In this document: positions 1-7,802 of the stretch, one piece after another
Numbering within the stretch: the first letter of the stretch is position 1
Layout: each line of letters starts with the position of its first letter
From: Nocardioides sp. R-C-SC26
GTDB lineage: Bacteria; Actinomycetota; Actinomycetes; Propionibacteriales; Nocardioidaceae
Length of the DNA stretch: 64,000 nucleotides
Assembly (NCBI RefSeq): GCF_021246465.1
Contig: NZ_JAHRHK010000002.1
Span: 282,399-346,398 of the forward strand
Direction: 5' to 3'
Position numbers and translations under genes: made by a program
The notes under the pieces: generated by a model
Told to the model about the DNA's origin: nothing
What the model saw: only the letters and a program-made list of their open reading frames with translations
The model's database searches: none

Positions 1-435
1 GTGCCACCCGTCGACGGCCGGCGCATCAAGGCCGCGACGTTCTCCTTCGCGAAGTGGGACTGGGTGCGCCGGGCCGGGGAGGACGCCGGGGGCCTGGTCG
101 TGCTGCGGACCTCGCTGGGTCGACTCGGGGACGAACTGAGCCTCCAGGCCACCGACGCCGAGCTGGTCGGCTGGTCGCTGGCCGACCTGCGCGAGGCGGC
201 CGGCTTGAGCGCCGTCCCGGTCGCCACGCATGTGCAGCGCTGGGGCGGAGGGCTGCCGCAGTATGAGGTCGGTCATCTCGATCGGGTGGCGCGGGTCCGC
301 GCCGCCGTGGAGTCGGTCGCCGGTCTCGCGGTCTGCGGGGCCGCCTACGACGGCGTCGGGATCGCGGCGTGCGTGGCATCGGGGCAGGCGGGCGCCGCCC
401 GGATCATCGGAACGGGCGCGGCGCTGCCAGACTGA
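1..435 (+). CDS. hemG: Protoporphyrinogen/coproporphyrinogen oxidase, C-terminal part
   Basis: This is the last 144 residues of an FAD-dependent oxidase of the HemG/HemY (CgoX) family, which oxidises coproporphyrinogen III or protoporphyrinogen IX in haem synthesis. The 5' part lies outside the window; the GTG at base 1 is simply the first codon seen. The tell-tale C-terminal features are GLPQYEVGHLDRV, followed by the FAD-contacting GAAYDGVGIAACVASG. In actinobacteria this gene usually belongs to the coproporphyrin-dependent branch with hemQ; here rpiB follows 5 bases after the stop instead, so hemQ is not immediately downstream. Family assignment is secure, substrate is inferred from phylum. 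Confidence 0.85.
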   Translation: MPPVDGRRIKAATFSFAKWDWVRRAGEDAGGLVVLRTSLGRLGDELSLQATDAELVGWSLADLREAAGLSAVPVATHVQRWGGGLPQYEVGHLDRVARVRAAVESVAGLAVCGAAYDGVGIAACVASGQAGAARIIGTGAALPD

Positions 436-440
436 GCACC

Positions 441-950
441 ATGCGCGTGCACCTCGGCTCCGACCATGCCGGCCTCGAGCTCAAGGACCACCTGAAGACC
501 TGGCTCGGCGAGAACGGGTACGAGCCGGTCGACCACGGCCCGTTCGTCTACGACGCCCTCGACGACTACCCCGTCTTCTGCCTGCGAGCTGCCGAGGCCG
601 TCGCCACGGAGCGGGCCGACGGAGCCGACAGCCTCGGCGTGGTCATCGGCGGCTCCGGCAACGGTGAGCAGATGGCGGCGAACAAGGTGGCCGGGATCCG
701 TTCAGCGCTCGTGTGGTCGGAGGAGACGGCGGTCCTGGGGCGCGAGCACAACGACGCCAACGTCATCTCGGTCGGCGGCCGGATGCACACGGTGGAGGAG
801 ATGACCCGCTTCGTCGAGGTCTTTCTCGCCACGCCGTTCACCGGCGACGAGCGCCATGTGCGCCGGATCGGCCAACTGGCCGACTACGAGACAAGTCGAG
901 AGCTTCCGCCGCTGCCCGAGTCCGCGATCGGCCACGGTCCGCAGAGCTGA
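441..950 (+). CDS. rpiB: Ribose-5-phosphate isomerase B
   Basis: A 169-residue RpiB/LacA-family enzyme that interconverts ribose 5-phosphate and ribulose 5-phosphate in the pentose phosphate pathway. The N-terminus MRVHLGSDHAG carries the phosphate/ring-opening aspartate and histidine; GVVIGGSGNGEQMAANKVAG is the active-site loop, with Ser/Gly where many RpiB enzymes have the catalytic Cys, as is usual in the mycobacterial type. REHNDANVISVGGR closes the family signature. The ATG at 441 is chosen because it gives the exact family N-terminus. It lies 5 bases after hemG and 9 before the glycosylase gene, so the three are probably co-transcribed. The rpiB–nei–tig order matches mycobacteria. Confidence 0.93.
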   Translation: MRVHLGSDHAGLELKDHLKTWLGENGYEPVDHGPFVYDALDDYPVFCLRAAEAVATERADGADSLGVVIGGSGNGEQMAANKVAGIRSALVWSEETAVLGREHNDANVISVGGRMHTVEEMTRFVEVFLATPFTGDERHVRRIGQLADYETSRELPPLPESAIGHGPQS

Positions 951-959
951 GGCTCGACC

Positions 960-1796
960 ATGCCCGAGGGGCACACCCTCCACCGGTTGGCGATCGCGCT
1001 GACCGACGTCTTCGCGGGCCGGCGGCTCGAGGTGACCAGCCCGCAGGGGCGGTTCGCCGAATCCGCGGCGCTGCTGGACGGCGCCGTGCTGGAGGATGCC
1101 AGCGCCTGGGGCAAGCAGCTGTTCATCCGCTTCGAGGGTGAGCGCATCGTCTACGTGCACCTGGGGCTCATCGGCACGTTCGACGTCTACCCGGGTGTGG
1201 CGGCGGTTCCGGCGCCGGTCGGTCAGGTGCGGATGCGCCTGGCCGTGCCCGACGCGTATGCCGACCTGCGTGGTGCGATCGCCTGCGATCTGAAGACGCC
1301 CGCGGAGATGGCCACCATGGTCTCCAGGTCCGGGCCGGACCCGCTGCGCGCCGACGCCGACCCCGGCCGCGCCTGGGAGCGGATCCGGCGGAGCCGCAAG
1401 CCGATCGGCGCGCTGCTGATGGACCAGCAGGTGCTCGCCGGCGTCGGGAACGTCTACCGGGCCGAGGTGCTGTTCCGGCAGCGACTGCACCCGCTGCGTC
1501 CCGGCGGCACCCTGCGCGCCGCGCAGTGGACGGCGATCTGGGACGACCTCAGCGTCTTGATGGCGGAGGGCGTGCAGACGGGGCGGATCGACACGGTGCG
1601 CCCCGAGCACACGCCCGAGGCGATGGGACGCGAGCCGCGGCGCGACGACCACGGCGGCGAGGTGTACGTCTATCGCCGCACCGGGCAGCCCTGCTGGGTG
1701 TGCGGCCGCAAGGTGGCCACCTCGGCACTGGAGGGTCGCAATCTCTTCTGGTGTTCGCGATGCCAACCCGCGTACCGTTCCCGCGCCGTACGCTGA
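960..1796 (+). CDS. nei: Fpg/Nei-family DNA glycosylase (endonuclease VIII type)
   Basis: A 278-residue bifunctional DNA glycosylase/AP lyase for oxidised bases. The mature N-terminal Pro2 and Glu3 (MPEGHTLHR) are the catalytic pair; PEGHT-H rather than PELPEVE marks the Nei branch. A helix–two-turn–helix is visible at about residues 155–175 (DQQVLAGVGNVYRAEVLF), and the C-terminus has a C-x2-C…C-x2-C zinc finger (CWVCGRK…FWCSRC, about residues 242–266). In mycobacteria the gene in this place, next to rpiB, is nei1, which supports the same role. Start ATG at 960 is fixed by the need for Pro2. Confidence 0.92.
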   Translation: MPEGHTLHRLAIALTDVFAGRRLEVTSPQGRFAESAALLDGAVLEDASAWGKQLFIRFEGERIVYVHLGLIGTFDVYPGVAAVPAPVGQVRMRLAVPDAYADLRGAIACDLKTPAEMATMVSRSGPDPLRADADPGRAWERIRRSRKPIGALLMDQQVLAGVGNVYRAEVLFRQRLHPLRPGGTLRAAQWTAIWDDLSVLMAEGVQTGRIDTVRPEHTPEAMGREPRRDDHGGEVYVYRRTGQPCWVCGRKVATSALEGRNLFWCSRCQPAYRSRAVR

Positions 1797-1892
1797 GCGC
1801 GCACCCGGCACGGGAGTGGCGCTGCCGCCCTCGGACCGTCTCGGCCGCACCGCCTCGACCCCCCTCCCGCCCGTCGTCCGAACCGGAGCCTG

Positions 1893-2990
1893 ATGTCCCT
1901 CGCCACGTCCTCGCGGACCTCTCGGCCCGCGCGCTCGCGTTTCAGCGTCGGTGCCGTGCGCCGCGGGGTGCCGTGGGAGAGCCGGATCGCCATCGCTCTG
2001 TCCGTGCTGACGGTGGTGCTGACCGTGATGGTGGTCAACCTGCCCGATCAGTTCCCCTTCACCAGCCTGATCGTGCCGCTGGTGACGGGCAGCATCGTGC
2101 TCGGTCCGCGCACGTTGCCGTGGTTCGTGATCGTGGTGATGGCGATGTTGACGCTCTCGCTCAGCCAGCAGACCGAGCTGACCCAGCGCGTCGTCGGGGC
2201 GGCGGTGGTGCAGTTCATCGTGGCGTTGATCGTGCTGCTCGCGAGCGCGCGTCGCGCACGACTCGGCGTCGCCGGCCTGCGCGGGGAGGCGATGTTCGTC
2301 GACCTGCGTGACCGCATCCAGAACCAGGGCGGGATCCCCGAGCTGCCGAACGGGTGGACGGTCGAGTCGGCGCTGCAGTCCGCCGGCGGGACGGCGTTCG
2401 CAGGCGACTTCCTGGTCGCCTCCCGCGCGAGCGACGGCCGCCATCTGCAGATCGTCGTCGTCGACGTCTCCGGCAAGGGCGTCGAGGCCGGTACCCGCGC
2501 GCTCCTGCTGTCGGGTGCCTTCGGCGGCATCCTCGGCGCGCTGCCCGCGGCCTGGTTCCTCCCCGCTGCCAACTCCTACCTGTTGAGGCAGGGGTGGGAG
2601 GAGGGCTTCGCGACCGCGATCCATCTCTGGCTCGACCTGGAGACCGGTGACTTCGAGGTGCGCGCGGCGGGGCACCCGCCGGCCGTTCGGCGCACCGCCA
2701 GCAGCGGACGGTGGGACGTGCTCCACACCGAGGGCCCCATCCTCGGACTCGTCGACGACGCCACGTTCACCTCGGTGCGCGGCAGGCTCGCGCCAGGCGA
2801 CGCCGTCCTGCTCTACACCGACGGCATGGTCGAGGAGCGGCATCGCGACATCGACCTCGGGATCGACCGGATGTTGGGGGAGGCCGAGGGTCAGCTGCGT
2901 GGGTCCTTCCACGGTTCCGCCGCGCGTCTGGCCCGCACGCTGGGATCCAAGGACGACGATCGCGCGCTCGTCGTCGTCCACCGGGACTGA
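1893..2990 (+). CDS. Membrane-anchored SpoIIE/PP2C-type serine phosphatase
   Basis: A 365-residue protein with an N-terminal basic segment, about four hydrophobic helices between residues 30 and 120, and a C-terminal SpoIIE domain (residues about 150–362). Metal-binding positions of the fold are visible: the aspartate of AFAGDFLVAS, the core VVVDVSGKGVEAG, YTDGMVEERH, and a final SKDDDRALVVV. Such enzymes dephosphorylate anti-anti-sigma proteins or similar partners at the membrane. No sensor domain other than the membrane part and no linked anti-sigma gene is visible, so the target is unknown. The ATG at 1893 follows GGAGCCTG. A 96-base gap separates it from nei. Confidence 0.85.
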   Translation: MSLATSSRTSRPARSRFSVGAVRRGVPWESRIAIALSVLTVVLTVMVVNLPDQFPFTSLIVPLVTGSIVLGPRTLPWFVIVVMAMLTLSLSQQTELTQRVVGAAVVQFIVALIVLLASARRARLGVAGLRGEAMFVDLRDRIQNQGGIPELPNGWTVESALQSAGGTAFAGDFLVASRASDGRHLQIVVVDVSGKGVEAGTRALLLSGAFGGILGALPAAWFLPAANSYLLRQGWEEGFATAIHLWLDLETGDFEVRAAGHPPAVRRTASSGRWDVLHTEGPILGLVDDATFTSVRGRLAPGDAVLLYTDGMVEERHRDIDLGIDRMLGEAEGQLRGSFHGSAARLARTLGSKDDDRALVVVHRD

Positions 2991-3022
2991 CCGAGACGAC
3001 GGCACCGTCCGACGGGGCGCGA

Positions 3023-3053
3023 TTGATGCGGCCAGGCTGCGATGTGGCACGAT
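3023..3053 (+). promoter_or_regulatory. Possible promoter of the tRNA-Gly gene
   Basis: TTGATG at 3023–3028 and CACGAT at 3048–3053 form a weak sigma-70-like pair with a 19-base spacer, about 44 bases before the tRNA. The -10 box is poor; this is a guess from position and partial match. Confidence 0.25.
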
Positions 3054-3096
3054 GAGCGACGCCGTCAGCACCTGCTCGACACCGCGGACGGCGCAC

Positions 3097-3170
3097 GCGG
3101 ATGTAGCTCAATGGTAGAGCCTCAGTCTTCCAAACTGATTACGCGGGTTCGATTCCCGTCATCCGCTCCA
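3097..3170 (+). tRNA. tRNA-Gly (anticodon TCC)
   Basis: A cloverleaf of 74 bases folds fully: acceptor GCGGATG pairs with CATCCGC, the D-loop is GCTC-AATGGTA-GAGC, the anticodon stem TCAGT/ACTGA encloses CTTCCAA with anticodon TCC, and the T-arm has GGTTCGATTCC. The discriminator base is T and the CCA end is encoded (3168–3170). Confidence 0.96.
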
Positions 3171-3215
3171 AGGCTGCGATCCGGGCGCTGGCAGACGGTC
3201 TGGACGCCGCTTTGG

Positions 3216-3288
3216 CGGGGCGTAGCGTAGTGGCTAGCGCGCCTGCTTTGGGAGCAGGAGACCGCAGGTTCGAGTCCTGTCGCCCCGA
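3216..3288 (+). tRNA. tRNA-Pro (anticodon TGG)
   Basis: Acceptor CGGGGCG pairs perfectly with CGCCCCG; anticodon stem CCTGC/GCAGG encloses TTTGGGA with anticodon TGG. The T-loop GGTTCGAGTCC is standard. Unlike its neighbour 45 bases upstream, CCA is not encoded (the acceptor is followed by A then CCT), so it must be added by CCA-transferase. The two tRNAs are probably one transcript. Confidence 0.96.
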
Positions 3289-3492
3289 CCTCCGGATGGT
3301 TCGGTGCCGTCTCGGGTGGCGCTGCTGTCGTGTTCTCGGCGTGCCCACCAGCGGTGCCGGTTCGGAGTGCGCCCCGCCGAGGCCGTAGCATGTCGGGTCG
3401 GCCGGCGTCACGGCCGCCAGGTCTGTCGGAGTGTCGGACGTCGTCCGCGCCCGCAGGTCGCCACGATCCCGTCACCCATGAGGAGAACACCT

Positions 3493-4881
3493 GTGAAGAG
3501 CGCCGTCGAGACCTTGAGCCCGACCCGGGCCAAGCTGACCGTCGAGGTGCCCTTCGAGGAGCTCGAGCCGAGCCTCGACAAGGCGTACAAGCAGATCGCC
3601 CAGCAGATCAACATCCCCGGCTTCCGCCGTGGGAAGGTGCCGCCGATGGTCATCGACCGTCAGGTCGGCCGCGGTGCGGTCCTCGACCAGGCGATCAACG
3701 ACGTCGTCCCGGCCAAGTACATGGAGGCGCTGGAGGCCAACGAGCTGACGCCGCTGGCCCAGCCCGAGATCGAGGTCACCAAGTTCGAGGACAACGAGAC
3801 CCTCGAGTTCACCGCCGAGGTCGACATCCGTCCTGAGATCACGATCCCGGAGTACGAGGGCATCGAGGCCACGGTCGACGACGTCGAGGTCAGCGACGCT
3901 GACGTCGACGAGCAGCTGCAGGCCATGCGCGAGCGCTTCGGCACCCTCGCCGACGTCGAGCGAGCTGCGGCTGACGGCGACTTCGTCGTCATCGACCTCA
4001 AGGCCACCCGCGACGGCGAGGTCGTCGACGGGGCCGAGGTGTCGGGCATGTCCTACCGCGTCGGTCGCGGCGGCATGATCGACGGCCTCGACGAGGCGCT
4101 GGTCGGCCTGGCTCCCGGCGAGGAGAAGGTCTTCGAGAGCGAGCTCGTCGGTGGCGACCTCGTCGGCGAGAAGGTCGAGGTCGCCGTCAAGGTGACCCAG
4201 GTGCAGGAGCAGGAGCTGCCGGACCTGGACGACGAGTTCGCGCAGACGGCGTCGGAGTTCGACACCCTGGCCGAGCTGTCCGACGACGTCCGCGAGCGCC
4301 TGAGCCGCGGCAAGCGCCTGGAGCAGGCCGCCGAGGCTCGCGACGCTGTCCTCGAGGTGCTCCTGGAGAAGGTCGAGATCCCGCTGCCGGAGTCGCTCGT
4401 CGCCGACGAGCTCAACGCCCGCCGTCAGAACGTCGAGCAGCAGATGATGTACGCCGGCATGACGATGGAGAAGTACCTCGAGGAGGAGGGGCAGACCGTC
4501 GAGGAGTTCGAGGCCGACCTCGACCGCCGCGTGCGCGACGCCGTCGCCGCGCAGTTCCTGCTCGACGAGATCGCCAAGAAGGAGGAGTTCGGCATCGACC
4601 AGGCCGAGCTCTCCCAGCACCTCGTGCGCCGCGCCCAGCAGTCCGGTCAGGACCCGCAGGAGTTCGCGAACCACATGTTCGAGCACAACCACATCCCCGA
4701 CCTCGTGCAGGAGATCCTGCGCGGGAAGGCCCTGGCCCAGATCGTGGAGAGCGCCGTCGTCAAGGACGCCTCGGGCAACGTGGTCGAGCTGAAGAACCTG
4801 CGCCCCGACGGCACGATCGGTAAGGCCGAGGCCGAGGCCGACGCCGAGAGCGGGCCCGCCGAGGAGAACTCCGAGGCCTGA
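3493..4881 (+). CDS. tig: Trigger factor (ribosome-associated chaperone, peptidyl-prolyl isomerase)
   Basis: A 462-residue trigger factor that binds nascent chains at the ribosome exit. Residues 1–130 form the ribosome-binding domain with the signature GFRRGKVPP near residue 43; residues about 150–245 are the FKBP-like isomerase domain; the rest is the helical C-terminal arms, ending in a Glu/Ala-rich acidic tail typical of actinobacteria. The GTG at 3493 is chosen because GAGGAGA lies 8 bases upstream and the protein then starts VKSAVETLSPTRAKL, as in the family. A TAGCAT at 3386–3391 is a possible -10 box. Downstream comes the paired palindrome instead of the clpP1 that usually follows. Confidence 0.97.
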   Translation: MKSAVETLSPTRAKLTVEVPFEELEPSLDKAYKQIAQQINIPGFRRGKVPPMVIDRQVGRGAVLDQAINDVVPAKYMEALEANELTPLAQPEIEVTKFEDNETLEFTAEVDIRPEITIPEYEGIEATVDDVEVSDADVDEQLQAMRERFGTLADVERAAADGDFVVIDLKATRDGEVVDGAEVSGMSYRVGRGGMIDGLDEALVGLAPGEEKVFESELVGGDLVGEKVEVAVKVTQVQEQELPDLDDEFAQTASEFDTLAELSDDVRERLSRGKRLEQAAEARDAVLEVLLEKVEIPLPESLVADELNARRQNVEQQMMYAGMTMEKYLEEEGQTVEEFEADLDRRVRDAVAAQFLLDEIAKKEEFGIDQAELSQHLVRRAQQSGQDPQEFANHMFEHNHIPDLVQEILRGKALAQIVESAVVKDASGNVVELKNLRPDGTIGKAEAEADAESGPAEENSEA

Positions 4882-4896
4882 TTGCTCGAGCCTTCG

Positions 4897-4973
4897 CGTT
4901 GACCCGTCTTCACGTGAAGACGGGTCAACGTCGTTTTCGGTGTTGACCCGTCTTCAAGCAAAGACGGGTCAAC
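4897..4973. repeat. Palindromic repeat site 1, two hairpins, likely bidirectional terminator
   Basis: Hairpin 1 (4897–4930) is a perfect palindrome with arms CGTTGACCCGTCTTCAC and its complement; hairpin 2 (4942–4973) has a 13-base-pair stem GTTGACCCGTCTT/AAGACGGGTCAAC with loop CAAGCA. They are separated by 11 bases containing TTTT. The site lies 15 bases after the tig stop and 3 bases after the stop of the convergent DUF1501 gene, so it fits termination from both sides. The same core recurs at 15.6, 35.7 and 56.0 kb. Confidence 0.85.
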
Positions 4974-4976
4974 GCC

Positions 4977-6278
4977 TCAGGCGCGGCGCATGAACCCGAC
5001 GCGGTCGTAGGTGACGCCGGGGAAGACCGCGCTCGTGTCGATGCTGGGGAAGCGGGTCTGCAGGATCTCGGCCATCACGTTGCGGTAGTCCGTCGTGACG
5101 GCGAGATCGCCCTCCACCTGCTTGGTGGTGCCGAGGCCGGGCCAGCGGCCGTAGTAGCGGCCGCCACGCACCCCGGCTCCCAGCACGAGGACGGCATTCC
5201 CGTAGCCGTGGTCGACACCGGCGGCACCGTTCTCGTTGAGTCGCCGTCCGAACTCGCTCAGGGTCACCACGGTGACACGCTTGCCGACGGGGCCGAGGTC
5301 GGTGAAGAACGCGGCCAGCGACGACGCTAGGTCGCTGACGCCCTGGTTCATCGACGAGGTGAGCGCCAGGTGGTGATCCCAGCCGCCGGAGTCGACGGCG
5401 ATCGCACGCACGCCGACGCCTGAGCGGATCAGCGCGGCGGCGTCGCGGAGCGACCTGCCGAGGCCGGAATCGGGGTACTTCGCGCCGTTGCGGGGAGTCT
5501 TCGCCGCCGACTCGGAGTACTGCAGGCCGCGATGCGCCAGGGAGAGCGCGTTCATGCCGGCTTGCTTGACGGGGTGGTTGCCGCCCTCGTACATGGCGCG
5601 GAGGCCGCGCCGCAGCGCCGTCCCGGACGGCGTACCGGCGAACGGCGTCTCCAGGTGTGACGGCGAGGCGATGGCCACGGCGTCGGACGGTCCGACCAGC
5701 GACGTCGGCACGACGTTGGTGCCGACCGCGACGCCCCGGAAGACGTCCTCGGTGGCGAAGGCGCCGATCATCCGGTTGAGCCAACCGATCCGTTCACGGC
5801 TGCCGGGGTCGGCGTCCTCGATCTCCTCCATCGCGCTGAAGTGGCTGCGGTTGGGGATCGGCATCCCGACCGCGTGGATCGCGGCGAACGCGTCGTTGCG
5901 CCACATCCGCGAGAGCGGTGCGAAGGAGGGGTGCAGGCCGAAGGTCGAGTCGGCGTGCAGCAGCTGACGCTTGCGCAGTGCCGTGGTGGGCCGCTCCCGG
6001 TAGTAGGTGGCCTCGGCGTGCGGCACCACCATCGAGAGTCCGTCGACGCCGCCGCGCTGGGAGACCACCACGAGCACGTTGCCGGCGTTCGCCCCCGGAC
6101 CAGCCGGGGCGCCGTAGACGGCTGCGGTCATCACGTCGCCGACCATCGACGTCGTCACACCGGCGAGCCCGGCCGCGCCCGCGCCGGCCAGCAGTCCGCG
6201 GCGGGAGAGCCCGCGGTAGTCGTCACATCCGCAGGCGTCGACGGGGCTCAGCGAGCCGGATGAGGTCGTGTCGGTCAT
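4977..6278 (-). CDS. DUF1501 family exported protein
   Basis: A 433-residue protein with a twin-arginine leader (SRRGLLAGAGAAGLAG, about residues 24–40), so probably exported folded. The body has the DUF1501 sulfatase-like features: LVVVSQRGGVDGLSMVVP near the mature N-terminus, VTVVTLSEFGRRLNENG and VDHGYGN toward the C-terminus. The family is a relative of alkaline-phosphatase-fold enzymes; its reaction is not known. The start codon overlaps the stop of the DUF1800 gene (ATGA), so the pair is translationally coupled, as is usual for DUF1800–DUF1501 pairs. The start at 6278 is set by this overlap and by the leader position. Confidence 0.85.
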   Translation of the reverse strand: MTDTTSSGSLSPVDACGCDDYRGLSRRGLLAGAGAAGLAGVTTSMVGDVMTAAVYGAPAGPGANAGNVLVVVSQRGGVDGLSMVVPHAEATYYRERPTTALRKRQLLHADSTFGLHPSFAPLSRMWRNDAFAAIHAVGMPIPNRSHFSAMEEIEDADPGSRERIGWLNRMIGAFATEDVFRGVAVGTNVVPTSLVGPSDAVAIASPSHLETPFAGTPSGTALRRGLRAMYEGGNHPVKQAGMNALSLAHRGLQYSESAAKTPRNGAKYPDSGLGRSLRDAAALIRSGVGVRAIAVDSGGWDHHLALTSSMNQGVSDLASSLAAFFTDLGPVGKRVTVVTLSEFGRRLNENGAAGVDHGYGNAVLVLGAGVRGGRYYGRWPGLGTTKQVEGDLAVTTDYRNVMAEILQTRFPSIDTSAVFPGVTYDRVGFMRRA

Positions 6279-7711
6279 CGGACGAATCCTGCCGGTGAGT
6301 TGAGCACGGTGCCGCGGATGATCTGGTAGTCGCGGTCGGACACGGCGGCCGCGCTGCCGTAACGGTGCGAGGTGGAACGGCCCACGGCCGAGGCGACGGT
6401 GGCGATGAGCTCTCGCGTCGCCGGCCTGCCGATCAGACGCTGCGACTGATGCTGGACCACCTCGCTCAGGGTGCGCGGCCAGGACGTCGGCAGCTGCGTG
6501 GACTTGCGCGCCACGATGACGTTGCGGAAGAGGTCGCTCCGGGTCGCGGCGAGGGCGTAGTGGTGGTGCCAGCTGCGCAGGACCCGCGTCGCGGAGAGGT
6601 AGTCGCTGGAGGTCTCGGGCCAGCCGTCGGGCCGGGGCCACGTCAGAGGCACGTGGCCCATGTCGCGCGCGGTGGTGATCAGGCGTCCGATGAAGGCGTC
6701 GTCACCGAGGAGGGCGCCCTGGGGCTGCAGGCCCATCACCCGCGCGGTGCGCACGACGTCGTCTCCGGGCGTCCAGACCTTGGCGCCGCGCGACTTCTGG
6801 AATCCCGGGTGTCGCACGAGGGCGCGCAACGTCGCGCGGATGTCGGTGCCGCTCGAGCGGTAGGCGCGCGCGACGGCCTGCACGATGGGCTCCGGCGGGT
6901 CGTCGCTGACGAATCTCGTGCACAGGCGCTCGGCGATACGACGCGCGGTGAACGGGTGACGGGCCAGGTAGTCCAGCATCGCGTCGAGCGCGGCGCGGCC
7001 GTCGCGAGCGCGGTTGTCGTGTCGGAATCCGAGCACCTTGATCGTGCCGGTGTGATGCCGGTTGGCGTCGTAGGCGGCGTTGTAGTCGCGGGAGAGGTCG
7101 ACGGTGTAGCCGGTGAGCATCCGGGAGGCGTTGAGGACGTCGCGCTCGGAGTAGCGGCGTCCGACGGTGTGCAGCTCGAGGAGCTCGCGCCCGAGGTTCT
7201 CGTTGATGCCGCCCTTGTGGTTCAGGTCGTTGGTGAGGAAGAGCGTCATGGCGGGGTGCTTGATCGCCGCCTTGAGCATCGCGCGGTAGGTGCCGAGCGC
7301 GTGCGGCCGGATCGCGGTGAACTCGAAGTCGGCCCGGTAAGGGAACGAGCGGTCCTCGGCGATCGGGACGTAGAGCAGGTTGGACCAGAAGTCGACCATG
7401 GACTCATAGACCTGGTGCCTGCTGTGGATTCGGCGCGCGAAGTTGTAGCCGACCAGCTCGCGCCCCTGCGTGCCGGCGGATCGGACGCCGGTGATGCTGG
7501 TGGCCCAGTTGACCTGCGGGAGGTTGCGCAGCAGGGGGAACCACAGCGGGATGAGTTGAGCTGTCAGCGACTCGGTGCCCGAGCGCGCCAGCTGGCTCTC
7601 GAACCATCGGTCGGCGCCACGCGCCCGCGCGTCGGCGGCCAGCTCGTCGGTCACGCCGAAGCTGAACCGGTCGAGCAGATGGCGTGTCGAGGGGGGAAGG
7701 GAGCCACTCAC
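6275..7711 (-). CDS. DUF1800 family protein
   Basis: A 478-residue DUF1800 protein, recognisable from LLDRFSFGVTDE near the start, MVDFWSNLLYVP, FLTNDLNHKGGINENLGRELLELHTVG and RMLTGYTVD. These are hallmarks of the family, which is always found with DUF1501 partners and is thought to act in or at the cell envelope; the function is unknown. No clear signal peptide is visible. An upstream in-frame start at 7786 exists, but the GTG at 7711 is preferred because a TACCCT -10 box lies exactly 6 bases before it, giving a leaderless mRNA, and because the family N-terminus starts here. Confidence 0.82.
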   Translation of the reverse strand: MSGSLPPSTRHLLDRFSFGVTDELAADARARGADRWFESQLARSGTESLTAQLIPLWFPLLRNLPQVNWATSITGVRSAGTQGRELVGYNFARRIHSRHQVYESMVDFWSNLLYVPIAEDRSFPYRADFEFTAIRPHALGTYRAMLKAAIKHPAMTLFLTNDLNHKGGINENLGRELLELHTVGRRYSERDVLNASRMLTGYTVDLSRDYNAAYDANRHHTGTIKVLGFRHDNRARDGRAALDAMLDYLARHPFTARRIAERLCTRFVSDDPPEPIVQAVARAYRSSGTDIRATLRALVRHPGFQKSRGAKVWTPGDDVVRTARVMGLQPQGALLGDDAFIGRLITTARDMGHVPLTWPRPDGWPETSSDYLSATRVLRSWHHHYALAATRSDLFRNVIVARKSTQLPTSWPRTLSEVVQHQSQRLIGRPATRELIATVASAVGRSTSHRYGSAAAVSDRDYQIIRGTVLNSPAGFVR

Positions 7712-7717
7712 TCCCGC

Positions 7718-7723
7718 AGGGTA
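7718..7723 (-). promoter_or_regulatory. -10 box of the DUF1800–DUF1501 operon
   Basis: TACCCT on the minus strand ends 6 bases before the GTG start, so transcription would begin at or next to the start codon (leaderless). Confidence 0.45.
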
Positions 7724-7765
7724 GAGCGTGGAGGCCGCTCTGCGTGGGGGATCACAGCCGAGTCT

Positions 7766-7783
7766 AGTGAACAATTGTCCACT
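7766..7783. promoter_or_regulatory. Operator-like AT-rich palindrome in the divergent DUF1800/lipase promoter
   Basis: AGTGAACAATTGTCCACT is an 18-base inverted repeat with one mismatch, unusually AT-rich for this genome. It sits between two divergent promoters and covers the place where the -35 element of the hydrolase gene should be (-10 at 7791). A TetR-type dimeric repressor would fit this spacing; no regulator gene is adjacent. Confidence 0.5.
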
Positions 7784-7790
7784 CAACAGC

Positions 7791-7796
7791 TAGGCT
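7791..7796 (+). promoter_or_regulatory. -10 box of the lipase-like gene
   Basis: TAGGCT ends 6 bases before the GTG at 7803, predicting a leaderless transcript. TGAACA at 7768–7773 (17-base spacer) may be the -35 and lies within the palindrome. Confidence 0.5.
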
Positions 7797-7802
7797 CGGG
7801 CC

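Noticed and set aside
1..435. A complete small gene starting at base 1
   Set aside because: The sequence is the C-terminal part of a 450–480-residue oxidase; the GTG at base 1 is only the window edge.
702..3071. A 789-residue open frame on the minus strand
   Set aside because: It is antisense to rpiB, nei and the SpoIIE phosphatase gene, which have clear homologous motifs; the translation is compositionally biased with no domain.
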